A stretch of DNA of 64,000 nt from Rapana venosa (GCA_028751875.1 CM054157.1:52691439-52755438), one strand, 5' to 3'; counted from the stretch's first letter, positions 1 to 12,400 are shown. Notes: a model not told the origin generated them from the sequence alone. A program made the numbers and translations.

Positions 1-393
1 TTCCTCATAAGAGTATACTCTGTAATGAGACATTATGAGTCCGACTCTTTAGCCACTGAGCAATGAAATACGCTTCTCGGCGGTATATGTGTAACGTCTT
101 CGCAGTTATTCGATCAGTCTAAATAACGCTCTATCTCTACTGTGTCCAAATATCATCGTATGTGAAAACTTTGCGAACGCGATTCAAGCGCTAATTCGAA
201 AGTTACTAACATCGACCGGAAATGACTCGACTACTTTAGCTACGACTAGGCCTATCAGGTTGCACGCCTCGGTTAGGTTTTGGCACTTTCCCTTCTACTT
301 TCATATTATCACTCTTGCATTCGTATTGCACGTACTAAAGCATCCACAGAAATTAAAACCACTTTTGTGAAAGATTAGCCCCTGACTCAAAAC
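1..393. other. Intergenic, nothing recognised
   Basis: No exon, repeat family or tandem array that recurs elsewhere in the window is visible here. The composition is mixed, without the GT/CT tracts typical of the rest. Confidence 0.5.
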
Positions 394-597
394 TCAGGAC
401 AATACGAACAAATTTGGTAGGTTTGCACTTCTTCTTTTTTTTCCAGCAAACACCTTCAGTTGTTTGTTGTCTGCTAGCTGCCTCACCACATTATGTATTC
501 GCGGGGTCAACACTGTAGGAACGTATGCAATCCCCATTTGATGATCGTTTCCCACTTTCTCATCACTACCTGTTGTATTAATCTGTGGCCTCAACCC
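394..597 (-). other. Possible exon or old RT-tail fragment, unassigned
   Basis: The minus strand has a 67-codon open frame preceded at 598-599 by an acceptor-like ttgttttag, and it ends in a stop at 394-396. The peptide has the pattern IAYVPTVLTPRIHNVVRQL, later followed by KVFAGKKRR and NLPNL. This loosely recalls the segment between RT and endonuclease in some retroelements, but no partner exon or RT motif is visible. It lies about 270 bases from the first exon of the opposite-strand BCL7 gene. It could be a terminal exon of a divergent gene, a retroelement relic, or chance. Confidence 0.2.
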
Positions 598-870
598 CTA
601 AAACAAGTACAGAGTGCATTTTTTCCTACTTTAAAAAATCTGTGAAAACCAGCAAACATTTTCTCACTGTGCCGGCACTCTATAGGGCCGAGAAAATACT
701 ACGTGACCCGGAAGCTAATGTTTAACCTATCGACACACGTGCGCAACATACGAAAGGTGGTGGCGAGTAATCCGGTGGATTCAAGTTGCTTCAACAACCA
801 ACAGTGGAGTTTCTGAACATCACCTTGGTCAGATAATCAATCGCAGACTGATTTATTTCGTCACTCAACA
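598..870 (+). other. 5' flank / 5' UTR of the BCL7 gene
   Basis: This segment is immediately upstream of the first BCL7 coding exon and should hold the 5' UTR and core promoter. No TATA box at a convincing distance and no repeat is seen. The frame that continues into the KDD part of exon 1 is open back to about 719 but has no ATG, which matters for choosing the start. Confidence 0.35.
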
Positions 871-957
871 ATGCAGAGGCGACCGCAGAGAACAGAGAAC
901 CACCACAGTTTGAAAGATGACTTTAGAAAAGTGCGAAATACTTCAGTGCGAAAATGG
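871..957 (+). CDS. BCL7: BCL7 exon 1 (N-terminus, probable one-base frameshift)
   Basis: The exon ends in ...VRK plus the first two bases of a Trp codon, followed by donor gtaagc at 958. The ATG at 871 is in one frame and the KDDFRKV segment in the next. Dropping one C from the CCC at 900-902 joins them and gives an N-terminus of the family's usual length. The frameshift could be a consensus error or a real lesion. Alternatively, translation starts in an unseen upstream exon. Confidence 0.7.
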
Positions 958-3129
958 TAAGCTAACTGGGTGGTGCTTTTCCATGTGTTGATTGTACAAG
1001 GTAGCCTACAACTCACAAGTACAACTGGACTGTTCAAATCTCCTGGAGGGACTTTGTTTATCTTTCAATCGAAGCTTGTTGATCTATCTATCCAGGTTTA
1101 TTTATAGGTTTGATTGTCTGTTCGCGGCACTTGACGTGAGCTGAGCTTCCATGTTGTAACACTAGGCTTTAGGGGCCTGGGCCCTAACCCTGTGTTTGAA
1201 AGCACTGTGATCGGAGGAGAAAGGAGAACTGGCCAAGTCGGCGATTGAATTGAATCAGACTATTAAAAGCTTTATGGAAATAGTAATCTAGCAGTCTTTG
1301 AACTTGACAAATGGAAGTGAGAGAGAGAGAGAGAGAGAAGATAAGTTGTGAAATGTTGTAAATTAACATTGAAGAGATAGATCTATTCTATCTATCACGC
1401 CTGACCCTAATACTAGTAATATGGTGTTGTCAATGTTGATCAATGTTTGATTCAACTTCCAGGGAGAAGAAATGGGTCACCATTCCAGACACCTCTATGA
1501 AAGTCTTCATATGGGTGCCAGGTGAGTTGATACAGTGTGGCAGACATTACACTACAGCCGAGTGGTTAAGACCGTTTGTTTGACTTCAATCCCATGAAGT
1601 CGTAGGTTCAAATCTTGGCAACATCGGTGAATTAAGGGTGGGGATTACAATCTCCCAGGTCAACTTGAAGAGCAGACCTGCCAGTGCCTTAATTCCCTTT
1701 GTGTGTGTGTGTGTGTGTGTGTTATATATATATATATATAACTGAGACAAAAGAGTGAGGAAAAACAAGTGCAGGTAACCAATTACAACTTCATTCTGAT
1801 CATAAACTAATATGGTCCTAGATTCAAGGGAAAAAAAAAAAAAAAAAAATCACTACAAGATAAAACTTTGAAGGCAGCATTAGGGGGAATATTTGAGTAA
1901 GGACCATGCCTTTGGCCTGACCTGAGTTGAGTTTTGGCTCCTGGTTGAGCACTCTTCAGAGGTCCCGGCACTCTTTGAAACCTCACTCCTCCTTTGTGGT
2001 AGGTAACAGCAAGACACCCTCCAGAATTTATAAGTGTCTATTGCCAGCCTAAGAATAAATAGATAATTTTGTGGCCTACCACCGCTGCCAGCGAAAGATG
2101 AAAACAGAAAGAGAAGAAAACTATGCAAAGATAATAGTGGTTAAAAAATGTTTTTTTAAAAATGCGTATGAAAATAAGTGGCTAATGAATCTTTGTGCCT
2201 TATGTTCTTTGGGGATCCTTTTTTTCTATCTAAAGGATGCAAGGGAGATCATACAGTCTGTGTCCAGCCAATGGGTCAATTTTAGCTGGATAGCAATGTT
2301 AACCCGAACATTGTCAGACACATTTGAGTGTTGACACAGGCAGAAGAAGTTGAAGATAAATGGCCTTTACTTGGATCTCAGAAGAGATGCTATTTCCCCA
2401 CTTGACCAATCATATAACTGAGACAAAAGAGTGAGGAAAAACAAGTGCAGGTAACCAATTACAACTTCATTCTGATCATAAACTAATATGGTCCTAGATT
2501 CGAGGGGAAAAAAAATCACTACAAGATAAAACTTTGAAGGCAGCATTAGGGGGAATATTTGAGTAAGGACCATGCCTTTGGCCTGACCTGACTCGAGTTT
2601 CGGCTCCTGGTTGAGCACTCTTCAGAGGTCCCGGCACTCTTTGAAACCTCACTCCTCCTTTGTGGCAGGTAACAGCATACATTCAGAAGAACAAACAGGC
2701 ATGCTAAAAAAAATTCTGTAACTCATGTCAGCGTTCGGTGTGTTAAATGGAAAATTAATACGAACATACCCAGCATACATCCCCGAAGTCAGAATGCAGC
2801 TACCTTCACGGTGGGCAAAAAACCGGTCACTAGTAATATGTGATGCAAAATCTCACTTAGGAGCTGTAACCGAGAAATTTATTTATTTATACCACTTTAA
2901 GTCACGGCAGATTTCTCTGCGTGAAATTTGGGGTGCTCTCCTCGGGGAGAGCGCGTCGCCACAAGAGCAGCGTCCCCCATTATTTGTTTTTCTTTTCCCT
3001 GCCTGCATACATGTGTATGTGTTTCCCCCCTATCAGAGTGGGCTTTTTTTCTACAGAATTTTGCCAGGGACAACTCTCTTGTTGCTGTGGGTTCTTTTAC
3101 GTGTGCTAAATAATTATGTGTAACACATG

Positions 3130-3160
<31 letters not shown>

Positions 3161-4032
3161 TAGCACCCAGACCACCATTCATGGTCTAATGGATTGGAGG
3201 GGGGGGGGGGGAGTTTTGGGTCCAAACAGGATTCGAACCACTGCACACTTCTGACCTGGACTTTTCACTTTCTAGACAGGCGCATTACCTCTAGGCCATC
3301 GATCCATGGATAAAAACAAAACAAAAAGATACAGTATAGTACTTACAGGTTTATGGCGATGGTTGATTAATGGTATAGTTCCTTAAAGGCTAAATGGGAT
3401 AGTTCCCTTGGGACTCTAATACAATCAAGTCAGATCTTGAAATCATATTTGAATGTGTATGTTGTTAGGGGTCTTCTGTCGTTAAATCAAATATTTGCTT
3501 TTTAACACAAAAAAGGGTTTTTAGTGTGTTATGATTTTGGATAAGTTACCTGAAGGAGGACTTGGGAAGAAGTCAGTCAAGTCAAGTCAGCATCATTGGT
3601 TTGGTTTGGTTTTGTTTTGAAGTGGAAGTCATATATGTAAATTGTAACCCTTCTTATGGCTTATTTTTCTTTGTTTTGTTTCTGTTGCAGTTTCTTCTAC
3701 AGAGCCAGCATTGGTAAGACATTTCTTCTTCTTCTTCAGAATTCATCATCTTCTTTTCTTCTTCTTCTTCTTCTCCTTCTTCTTCTTTTTCTTCTTTTTC
3801 TTCTTCTTCTTTTTCTTCTTCTTCTTCTTTTTCTTTTTCTTCTTCTTTTTCTTTTTCTTCTTCTTCTTCTTCCTCTTCTTCTTCTTCTTTTTCTTCTTCT
3901 TCTCCTTCTTCTTCTTACTCCTCTTCTTCTTCTTCCTCTTCTTTTTCTTCTTCTTCTCTTCTTCTTTTTCTTCTTCTTCTTACTCTTCTTCTTCTTCTTC
4001 TTCTTCTCCTTCTCCTTCTTACTCCTCCTCTT

Positions 4033-4065
<33 letters not shown>

Positions 4066-7000
4066 CCTCTTCTTCTTCCTCCTCTTCTTCTTCTTCATCT
4101 TCTTCCCCTTCTTCTTCTATTTTATTGCCTCCTTTCCCTCATAGAATCCTTGTCTTCATCTTCTTAAGTTCTTCCCATCCTAACGTTGGCACCAGGGGGA
4201 AATTCCCGAGAAACTCAGGGGTGACTCCATCCCAGGCCGTCCGATTGCAAACGCAGTGCTCTAACCACTGAGCCCTCCCACCACCACCACCCCACCTCTG
4301 AACAAATTTATAGTATCCCCCCATGAGGATACCAGGAGCCTGTCAGTGTAAACAGCATCCCCACCTTCTGGAAATTCTGCGCTAAGAATTCCCTCTATTC
4401 TCTCTCTCTTTGTTTCTGCCTTGTTCTTTTTTTTTTCCCCTGTCACCTCCTTCTTGTTTATTTTCTGCCTTCCTGGTTCCATTCTCCTGCCCTTTTTTCC
4501 CCCCTGAAAGTCTTAAGATACTTCTCTAACGGAGGAGACTTGCCCCCCTTAAGTGCAGCATGCAGGCCCACTGGCATGTGAATACGCCCTGGTGCCCACG
4601 AACCAGCCCCAGGTCTGGGTTAAATACCAAGAGGACAGACATCCCAGTAATGGAATAGGTGGAAGAGGAGAACCTGTCTCCCAACAGCTGTGAAGGCAGA
4701 GGAGGAGGAGGATGGCCTCGAGGCTAGACTGGACTCTGCAGCTCGGTGAAAGCAACCAGTCCAGGAGAATGACCACTCTGATGTAAAAACACACTTAAGT
4801 TAGATGCGCTGGGCCTGACTTGTCAGGCGCTTAACAGCAGCGCGACACATTTTCACTCTTATGACAAGACAACTATGAGTTGCTGTCTGAGTGTTCGCTG
4901 AAGAAGAAGAAGAAATTTATATTATAAATAGGTAAACATATAAGACAGGGGGAAAAATTGTGGAATGATGCGGAATTGTGGAGATCTCAAGTCGTACTGC
5001 GATCAGCAGCTTGTGCGCAAAGCGTCTGCCATCTTGGCTGATCCTTCCCATGCTATGTCTTTGGAATTTTAGTTGTTGCCTTCAGGACGCCGTTTTCAGT
5101 GCTCCAACAGTAAAACAAATAGAAAAAGACATTCTTTTGTTCCAGTAGTCATTCAAATTCTAAATTCAAAACAGCACTGACCAAACAGTTTTACATTCTC
5201 TGATATACCTCCCTGATTGTCAAGTGGGTGTGTGTGTGTGTGTGGTCATGAAAATAAGTATTCCTGTATCTTACTTTTGCCTTAAATGATTTTTTAATTT
5301 TGTGTGTGTGTGTAAGTTTATCTTTATGTCTTTACTAGTCAATGGTCATTATGGTGCATGCGTGTGTGTGTATGTGTGTGTTTACTAGTAAATAGTCTTT
5401 ATAAAATTGTGTTCATATATTGGTGCGTGTGCATGGATGTGCACATGTGTGTGAGCATGCATGTGCATGCATGTGTAAATAATAAGTTCATATGTCTTTT
5501 AAGTTTTTTTTTGTTTCTTTGGGTTTTTTTACAACATTATGTTCCTACATTGGTGTGTGTGGGTATGTGTGTGTGTGCGTGCATATGCCGTCATGCGTGT
5601 GTGTGCGTGCACCTGGGTTTGTGTGTGGGTGATTTTTTTTTAAGCTATCTTGGAATGTTCATAACAATTTGAAATGTATTTTTCTTGTGTCTTTTGAGAT
5701 AATTATACGTATCAATGTGCCTGTCGGTATTGTAATTGCCCTTCATGGGATGATTTAAGTGTTTTTGACTTCACTTGACTTCACTTGCCTCGATGCTACA
5801 TGGGTTATTTTTGTTGGTTTTTGGTTGTTGTTTTTAGAAAGATCTGAAGTTGGATGTGGTTAGGCACACAAAGACCAAGAGGAAAACCCGATCTCTCAAA
5901 GAGAATATGATGAAGGAAGTTGCTGCAACCATAGATGGTAAGACATGTGTGTGTCTGGGGGGGAAGGGGGGGGACATACATTTATTTTTCTTTGTTTATT
6001 TTTTTATTTCTGTATTTATTCTTTTATATTGAGGATAATGCAATAAGCACTTATGTGCTTTTTTACATCCAGTCCCCGTGTGTATGTGGTTTTGTAAATT
6101 CTGTCATCTGTTCCCACCGGCACACAATGGCCTGCTCTTACGAAAAGCGGAACAGGATTTAACGTGTGCGCAAGATGTTCTGCGTGCGTTTGCACACGGG
6201 GCCTTGGTTTATAGTCTCATCCGAAGGACTTTTGGGGAGAGTGGAGTCTGCACTGATGTTAATTACATGCCCATGTGTGTGTGAGGTTTGGGATGGGGGG
6301 AAGGAGGGGGTGTACTGTTTGTGTTGATGTGGATAATTGTGTGCAGGGTGTGTGTGTGGATACATGTATGTGTTTGTCTGCATGCATGCGTGTGTCTGTG
6401 CATGAATATATCATTATAATAACCTCTTAAGATGTGCATTCAGGGGTAGAAATGAAAAGTCTGTAACAGATGATTTAGAATGCCCCTTCCCCCCCCCCCC
6501 TTTAAATTGATCAATTTAGGTAATGTTGCATAGATTGAAGCCTCAGTTTCAGTTGATTGTACATAGCAGTCTTAATATCAGATCTGTACAACCTTACATA
6601 GATCATTAGGTAATGCTGCTTGAAGACATGTAAGGACAATTTAGCAGTCATGTGAAAAAATCACACACACATGTTAAAACCCTTTCCGCTTTTCAGAAGA
6701 GTAGGCCATTGTGTGCTGGCGGGAATGGATGACAAAATTTACAAAACTGCATACACATGGGGACTGGACGTAAAAATGCATGTGACTTATTCCATTATCC
6801 TTGAAACAAAAATATAAATAAATATTAAAACACACACAAACATATACACGCGCGTGCGCACACATACAAACACACATGCTAAGTTAACATCAGTGCTGAC
6901 TCTGCTCCCCCTGAAAAGTCCTTGGATGAAAACCAAAACATGAATGCGTATTCCATTAGATAACGGTAAAGGAGTCCCGTAACCTATAAGGTCGTAGGGG

Positions 7001-10000
7001 AGCGAGGCGTCAGAGACCTCACTTCTCTAGGGCCAGCATATTGAGGGCGGCGCCCATCTCCTCTCCCTCGCTGCTTTACCTTCCCTGACCCTAAAGAGGG
7101 CAGGTACCCATTTACAGCTGGGTGAACTGGGGGAAGTGTACTGAAGCCAAGGCGCGCAAACGGTCACCCATCCAAGTGGTAACCACGCTCGACGCTGCTT
7201 AACTTGGCTGGGGGAAAGCGAGTGCTCCGACCACTCAGCTATCCCGTCCCCTTATCTTAGATATAAAATAATAAATAAATACAGTCCACTACATCTTTAG
7301 GGGAGGCACCGTGGTCGAGTGGTTTAGGCGGTCGACTCGTGATCCAGAGGTCGCGGGTTCGATCCCGCTCGGCTCGGTGTTGTGTCCTTGGGAAAGACAC
7401 TTTACTCCTATTTTCCTCACTCCACCCAGGTGTACAAGTGGGTACCAGCTCTGCTGGGGAAGTATCTGGCGACAGACTAGCGTCCTGTCACAGGTGGTGA
7501 AAAACCATCAGTTCGCTTAACGCTACAGAAACCGGGATAAGCTCCGGCTCTATGGTCCTTCTGGATCGAAAGAACATACTTTTTTACTACATCTTTCTCT
7601 CTGTGTCTCTCTCTCTAGCCATCAACACGGAAAAGAACAGACGGAACGGGAGCATCTGTTCAAGCTACACCATGGACACGCAGAACGAAGATTGGAGCCA
7701 GTCCTCCGCTGGGTGCTTGGACTCGCCGTCAGTGTCGAACTCCAGTGGATCTGCGGAAGACCACAGCGCCTCCAGCAACACAGTGGACAGGCGGGGTGAG
7801 CGGTCTGGGTTTTTGCCCCTTGACTCACATGCACAGAGAATTTCAGTGTGTGTGGCTGTTTTGATGCGGTTTGGAGGGGGGGTGGGGGGGGGACTTTTGT
7901 GAGTGTGTGTGTGAGGGAGGGGATGGGATAGCTCAGTGGTCAGAGTGCTCACTGTCCCCAAGCTATGGTTAAGCAGCGTGGTTACCAAGTGGGTGGGTGA
8001 CCATTCATGCGCTTCAGCACAGTCCCCCAGTTCATCCAGCTGTAAATAGGTACCTGCCCTCTTTAGGGACAAGGGAGGTAAAGCAGCGAGGGAGAGGAGA
8101 TGGGCGCCGCCCTCAAAATGCTGGAGAAGCTGAGGTCTCCGACATCTAGCTCCTCAACAACCGCAAATTGGAAAATGTATTAGCAGAACAAATTGGACAG
8201 CAGCATCTCTTTAATAACAGACTTTTCAGGTATAAACATAGAATAATCAACTTTCAAAAATGGAAAGAAAAGGGTTTTGTACATGTTAAAGGTATTAGTA
8301 ATCCACAGGAAAAACGTGTGCTGTCACTCAATGAGGTGACTGAAGTATTGAACCACAACAAGGCAATAACACTATTTCAGTACTTTGCACTCATAAACGC
8401 AATCCCTAGACCATGGATTGATACCATTACCGAGGGAACGATGGTCTTTTCAGAGGAACAGAATAGAGCTATACAAGCAGGCAAATTTGATGCCAAACCA
8501 AAGCAAATTAAGCACCATCTAATGGCAACAAATGTCACTGAATCTTTTACACCTCATGCAGTTGATTTCTGGCACAGAAAACTTGACTTCACACTTGACA
8601 AACATGTATGGCTTATGCCAAGATTGGCAACAAACGAAGTAAGACTAAGAGAGCTGCAATGGAAAATACTGCACAACCTGTATCCAAATAATATTTTGCT
8701 ACATAAAATGGGGATATCCGATTCTGTGTTTTGTGACTACTGCTGAAACATAATCGATTTCATTGATCATTTCTTTTATGAATGTCCGTCTATAAAATGT
8801 TTTTGGACTATATTGACAACACTCTCTTGTCTGTAACTGGTAAAAATCTTCATCTGTCAGTCACTGACATTCTGTTTGGCTATAATCCAAAGGAACTTAA
8901 CTGAAACAAATCATTGGATCAACAAAATTATCTTGCTTGGAAAAATGTGCATAAGTAAGATCAAAAAGACCAAATCTGCGCTACAATACCAGGTGGTTTT
9001 TGAACAAGAAGCACAGCTGAGAAAATTGCTGTCAACTTAATTGTCCATGACTATATAAAAATATGTCAACAGTAAAATCTAGTAAAAATTTGTAACTTTT
9101 TTTCCGATATGTATATATATTCTTTAATCATTGAAAAGAAAGAGTACTGAAAAAAAGGAATGTATCATGTATAAAAGAAAGTAGCTATGTGAATGATGTG
9201 GTTTAAAAAGAAGAATGTGTGAATGATGTGGGGGAAAAAAGAGGTTCTGCGTGCGGTTGCGCCCGGGGTCTCGATTTATAGTCTCATCCGAAAGACTTTT
9301 GGGGAGAGCGGAGTCTGCACTGATGTTGACTCCAGAGGAGAAATCCTCTTGAACAGGATTCGAACCCGGATCGTGGGATTGCGAGCGCAATATTCTAACC
9401 ACTAGGTTATCCTGTCCCCCGCGTGTGCGGTGCGTGCATGCTTGTGTGTGTGTGCACGCACATGCATGCGTGAGTGCGTGCGTGAGTGTGTGCGTGCATG
9501 CGTGTGGGTGTTCTTCCTTTAAAGTAACATATCTTTGCCCAAAGTGATATTAGATGATGATGATGTAATGATAATGGTGATGAGGATGGAAAAAACCCTT
9601 AAGAAAAGGTTTAAGGTAAACTATGTAAAGGATTCAACTCTCTTTGTTAGGGAACTAATTATAACAAGTGTGAAAATGGATGAAAGAAAGGAAAGTTAAC
9701 ATTACCACTCATACACTAGAGCAAAAACTAAACCCAGACAGTTGTAAATCACTCCTCCACACCTTTAGAACTGCACACAACAGCACACACAGAGCAACTA
9801 TAAACCCAGGCGATTGTTGGCTGCAGCTGAATATCAATAGAACACAGGCAGCAGTTCACACTGGGGCAGTTATTGCTCCAGACAGTAGGTAAGATAAGAG
9901 AGAAAGGTTGTTCATGTAAAAAAAAGTTTTAACATTTTTTTAAGACACCCTTGCCCCCCCCCCCCCCCCAAAAAAAAAAAGGTTTGGGGTTCTAGGGGTT

Positions 10001-12365
10001 TATTGTTTGTTTCTTTTTTGGGGGGGTTGGCCAATGAAGAGAGGTGTGTGAAGCACTCGTTTTAAAAAAAATAATATAAGAGGGAAAAAAGAAGGGGAAA
10101 AAGAGAAAAGAACCCCCCCAAAAGATGGTGCTCTGTGACCTGCATGCAACTGAGGCCACACACACAAAAAAATAAATATATATTAAAACACACACACTCA
10201 AACACATACACCACACCCACAAACGCACACACACAAACACACACAAAGTTAACATCAATGCCGACTCCGCTCTCCCTGAAAAGTCCTTGGATGAAAACCA
10301 AAACATGAATGCTTATTCCATTATCTTGGATATAAAATAATAAATTAGATAAATAAATAAATACAGTCCACTTCATCACTCTCTCTTTCTCTATCTATCT
10401 CTATCTGTCTCTGTCTCTGTCTCTTTCTCTCTCCATAAACACAGACAAGAACAGGTGGATATGGAGCATCTGTTCAAGCGACACCATGGACACGCAGAAC
10501 GAAGATTGGAGCCAGTCCTCCGCTGGGTGCTTGGACTCGCCGTCAGTGTCGAACTCCAGTGGATCTGCGGAAGACCACAGCGCCTCCAAGCAACACAGTG
10601 GACAGGCGGGGTGAGCGGTCTGGGTTTTCTCCCCTTGACTTACATGCACAGAGAATTATTTTCAGTGTGTGTGGCTGTTTTGATGCAGTTTTGGGGGGGT
10701 GTGTGTGTGTGAGGGAGGGGATGGGATAGCTCAGTGGTCAGAGTGCTCACTTTCCCCAAGCTAAGGTTAAGCAGCGTGTTACCAAGTGGATGGGTGACCG
10801 ACCATTCATGCGCCTTGGCTTCAGCACAGTCCCCCAGTTCATCCAGCTGTAAATAGGTACCTGCCCTCTTTAGGGACAAGGGAGGTAAAGCAGCAAGGGA
10901 GAGGAGATGGGTGCCGCCCTCAAAATGCTGGAGAAGCTGAGGTCTCTGACATCTCGCTCCTCAACAACCACATAGGTTATGGGGACACCTTGACCTTTTT
11001 TATGTGTGGGTGAATGTTTGTGTGTGTGGTAGTTCTAGTAGTAGTTTTGATTTACACCATCTTTTCATGGCTGTGATGTCAAAGTGAGAGTGAGACGCTG
11101 TGCATTGTGTGTGTGTGTGTATACTCACATGCGCTCATGTGTGTATATATGTGTGATGTAATGTAAGAGGAAATTGTAGACCACTTTAACCTTGAAGCAG
11201 CCTAGAGGGCTGCAACACAATGGCATAGACAGACCCAGTGAAAGAAACCGCAATATTACGACCAGGATAGGCCCGGTGAAAGAAACCGCAATATTACGAC
11301 CAGGAACAAAAATATGACTATCAATGGTTAGGAAAATAAAAACAACAATAAGAAGAAAAGAACAATGAATCGGTCAAAAATAACATTGAAATTCATCACT
11401 AATCATTCTTCTTCTGCCTTGCCTTGCTTTGCTACATTTAAACTCCTGTGTGGATGGCAAAGTCTGCAGTCTACCATAGTGACCCCTCTGGTCCTCAGAG
11501 TTTTTCCTGTCAGAGCTCTACTGGGCTGGGCCACCACGTCTGGTGTCTCAGAGTGTTGAAGGCAGGAGGGCAGGACTGCAGGATATGGGAGGAGAGGGGT
11601 TGTGGGTCTGTGTCACAGGGGCACTGGTCAGTGTGGGTATGTTCAGGTGGTGGAGATGGGATAGGAGCTGGCAGTAGTGTCCTGTTCACAGTCTGAAAAT
11701 GGTGACTTGAGCAGCTCTGTCTAGTTCAAGAATGTCATCTTTTTCATCTTCTGGCCTGATGCACAGCCACTGGTGCCATGCTTTCCTTCTTCTTCCTTTT
11801 TTGTCATGTTTCTCCCAGGGGAGGTTTGACATCGATGAGCCTTCTCCATCTCTCTCTGTTTTGAGCTTCCTCCTTATTTATGCCCCTTTCTCTAAAGATC
11901 ATCTGCAATACAGGCAGCCCAGGTCTTGCTAGGTCTTCCGTTGGTCTCTTTCCATCCACTACGAAGTTCATTGTTCTTTTTATGATGTGGTGGTCTGCTT
12001 TCCGTTGAATGTGCCCAAACCAGCGCAGTCTCTTGGTACTAGCTACAGACTTCAGATCATCAACTTTGCACATTCTCCATGTATGGGTGCCATGCTTTCC
12101 TGAAGATGTATTTTTAGGAGTGTCCTTGCCAGTCGTGTATATATGTATAAATAAGAACAATCACGAATCCAAAATAACATTGAAGCTGATAAGCAATCGT
12201 TGACAGATATACTGGTGACTTATTCAGGTTCACAGCATAACGGGCGCATGTGTGTGTGATGTGGTGTGTATGTGGAGCTGTGTATGTGTTCACACTCGCA
12301 CAGGCTCCCTACATACCTTGTGTTTGCGTTAATTATGTACCTGACCAGGTCAGACTGTGTGGTGT

Positions 12366-12400
<35 letters not shown>

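Larger units (their letters stand above)
1522..3690 (+). other. BCL7 intron 2
   Basis: The intron holds a tRNA-derived SINE, a ~270-bp direct duplication, a minus-strand SINE with its flanking module, and short homopolymers. No further exon is recognised between 1522 and 3690. Confidence 0.7.
6665..8163 (+). repeat. Segmental duplication, unit 1 (contains BCL7 exon 5)
   Basis: The parts 6780-6960, 7255-7298 and 7586-8163 match 10140-10985 in order. Unit 1 contains two extra SINEs (6962-7254 and 7299-7585) that unit 2 lacks. It ends where a LINE fragment begins at 8164. Confidence 0.85.
10140..10985 (+). repeat. Segmental duplication, unit 2 (contains exon 5 copy)
   Basis: This is the shorter copy of the duplicated segment, without the two SINE insertions of unit 1. 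It still carries the (CA)n start, the taaataaatacagtccac stretch, the exon copy and the chimeric SINE. Confidence 0.85.

Noticed and set aside
3656..4271. Open frames of 120-186 codons made of Leu, Phe, Ser or Lys/Arg
   Set aside because: They are translations of the (TTC)n/(GAA)n tract in different frames and strands; no non-repeat sequence supports a protein.
7305..7375. Possible functional tRNA gene (also the heads at 39087, 15366, 37071 and 1553)
   Set aside because: Box A and box B are good, but each is followed by a conserved SINE body and recurs with target duplications; the acceptor stem does not close as a tRNA.
7913..8010. Possible 5S rRNA gene
   Set aside because: Only the internal promoter portion resembles 5S rRNA; the 5' half is tRNA-like and the 3' part is SINE body.
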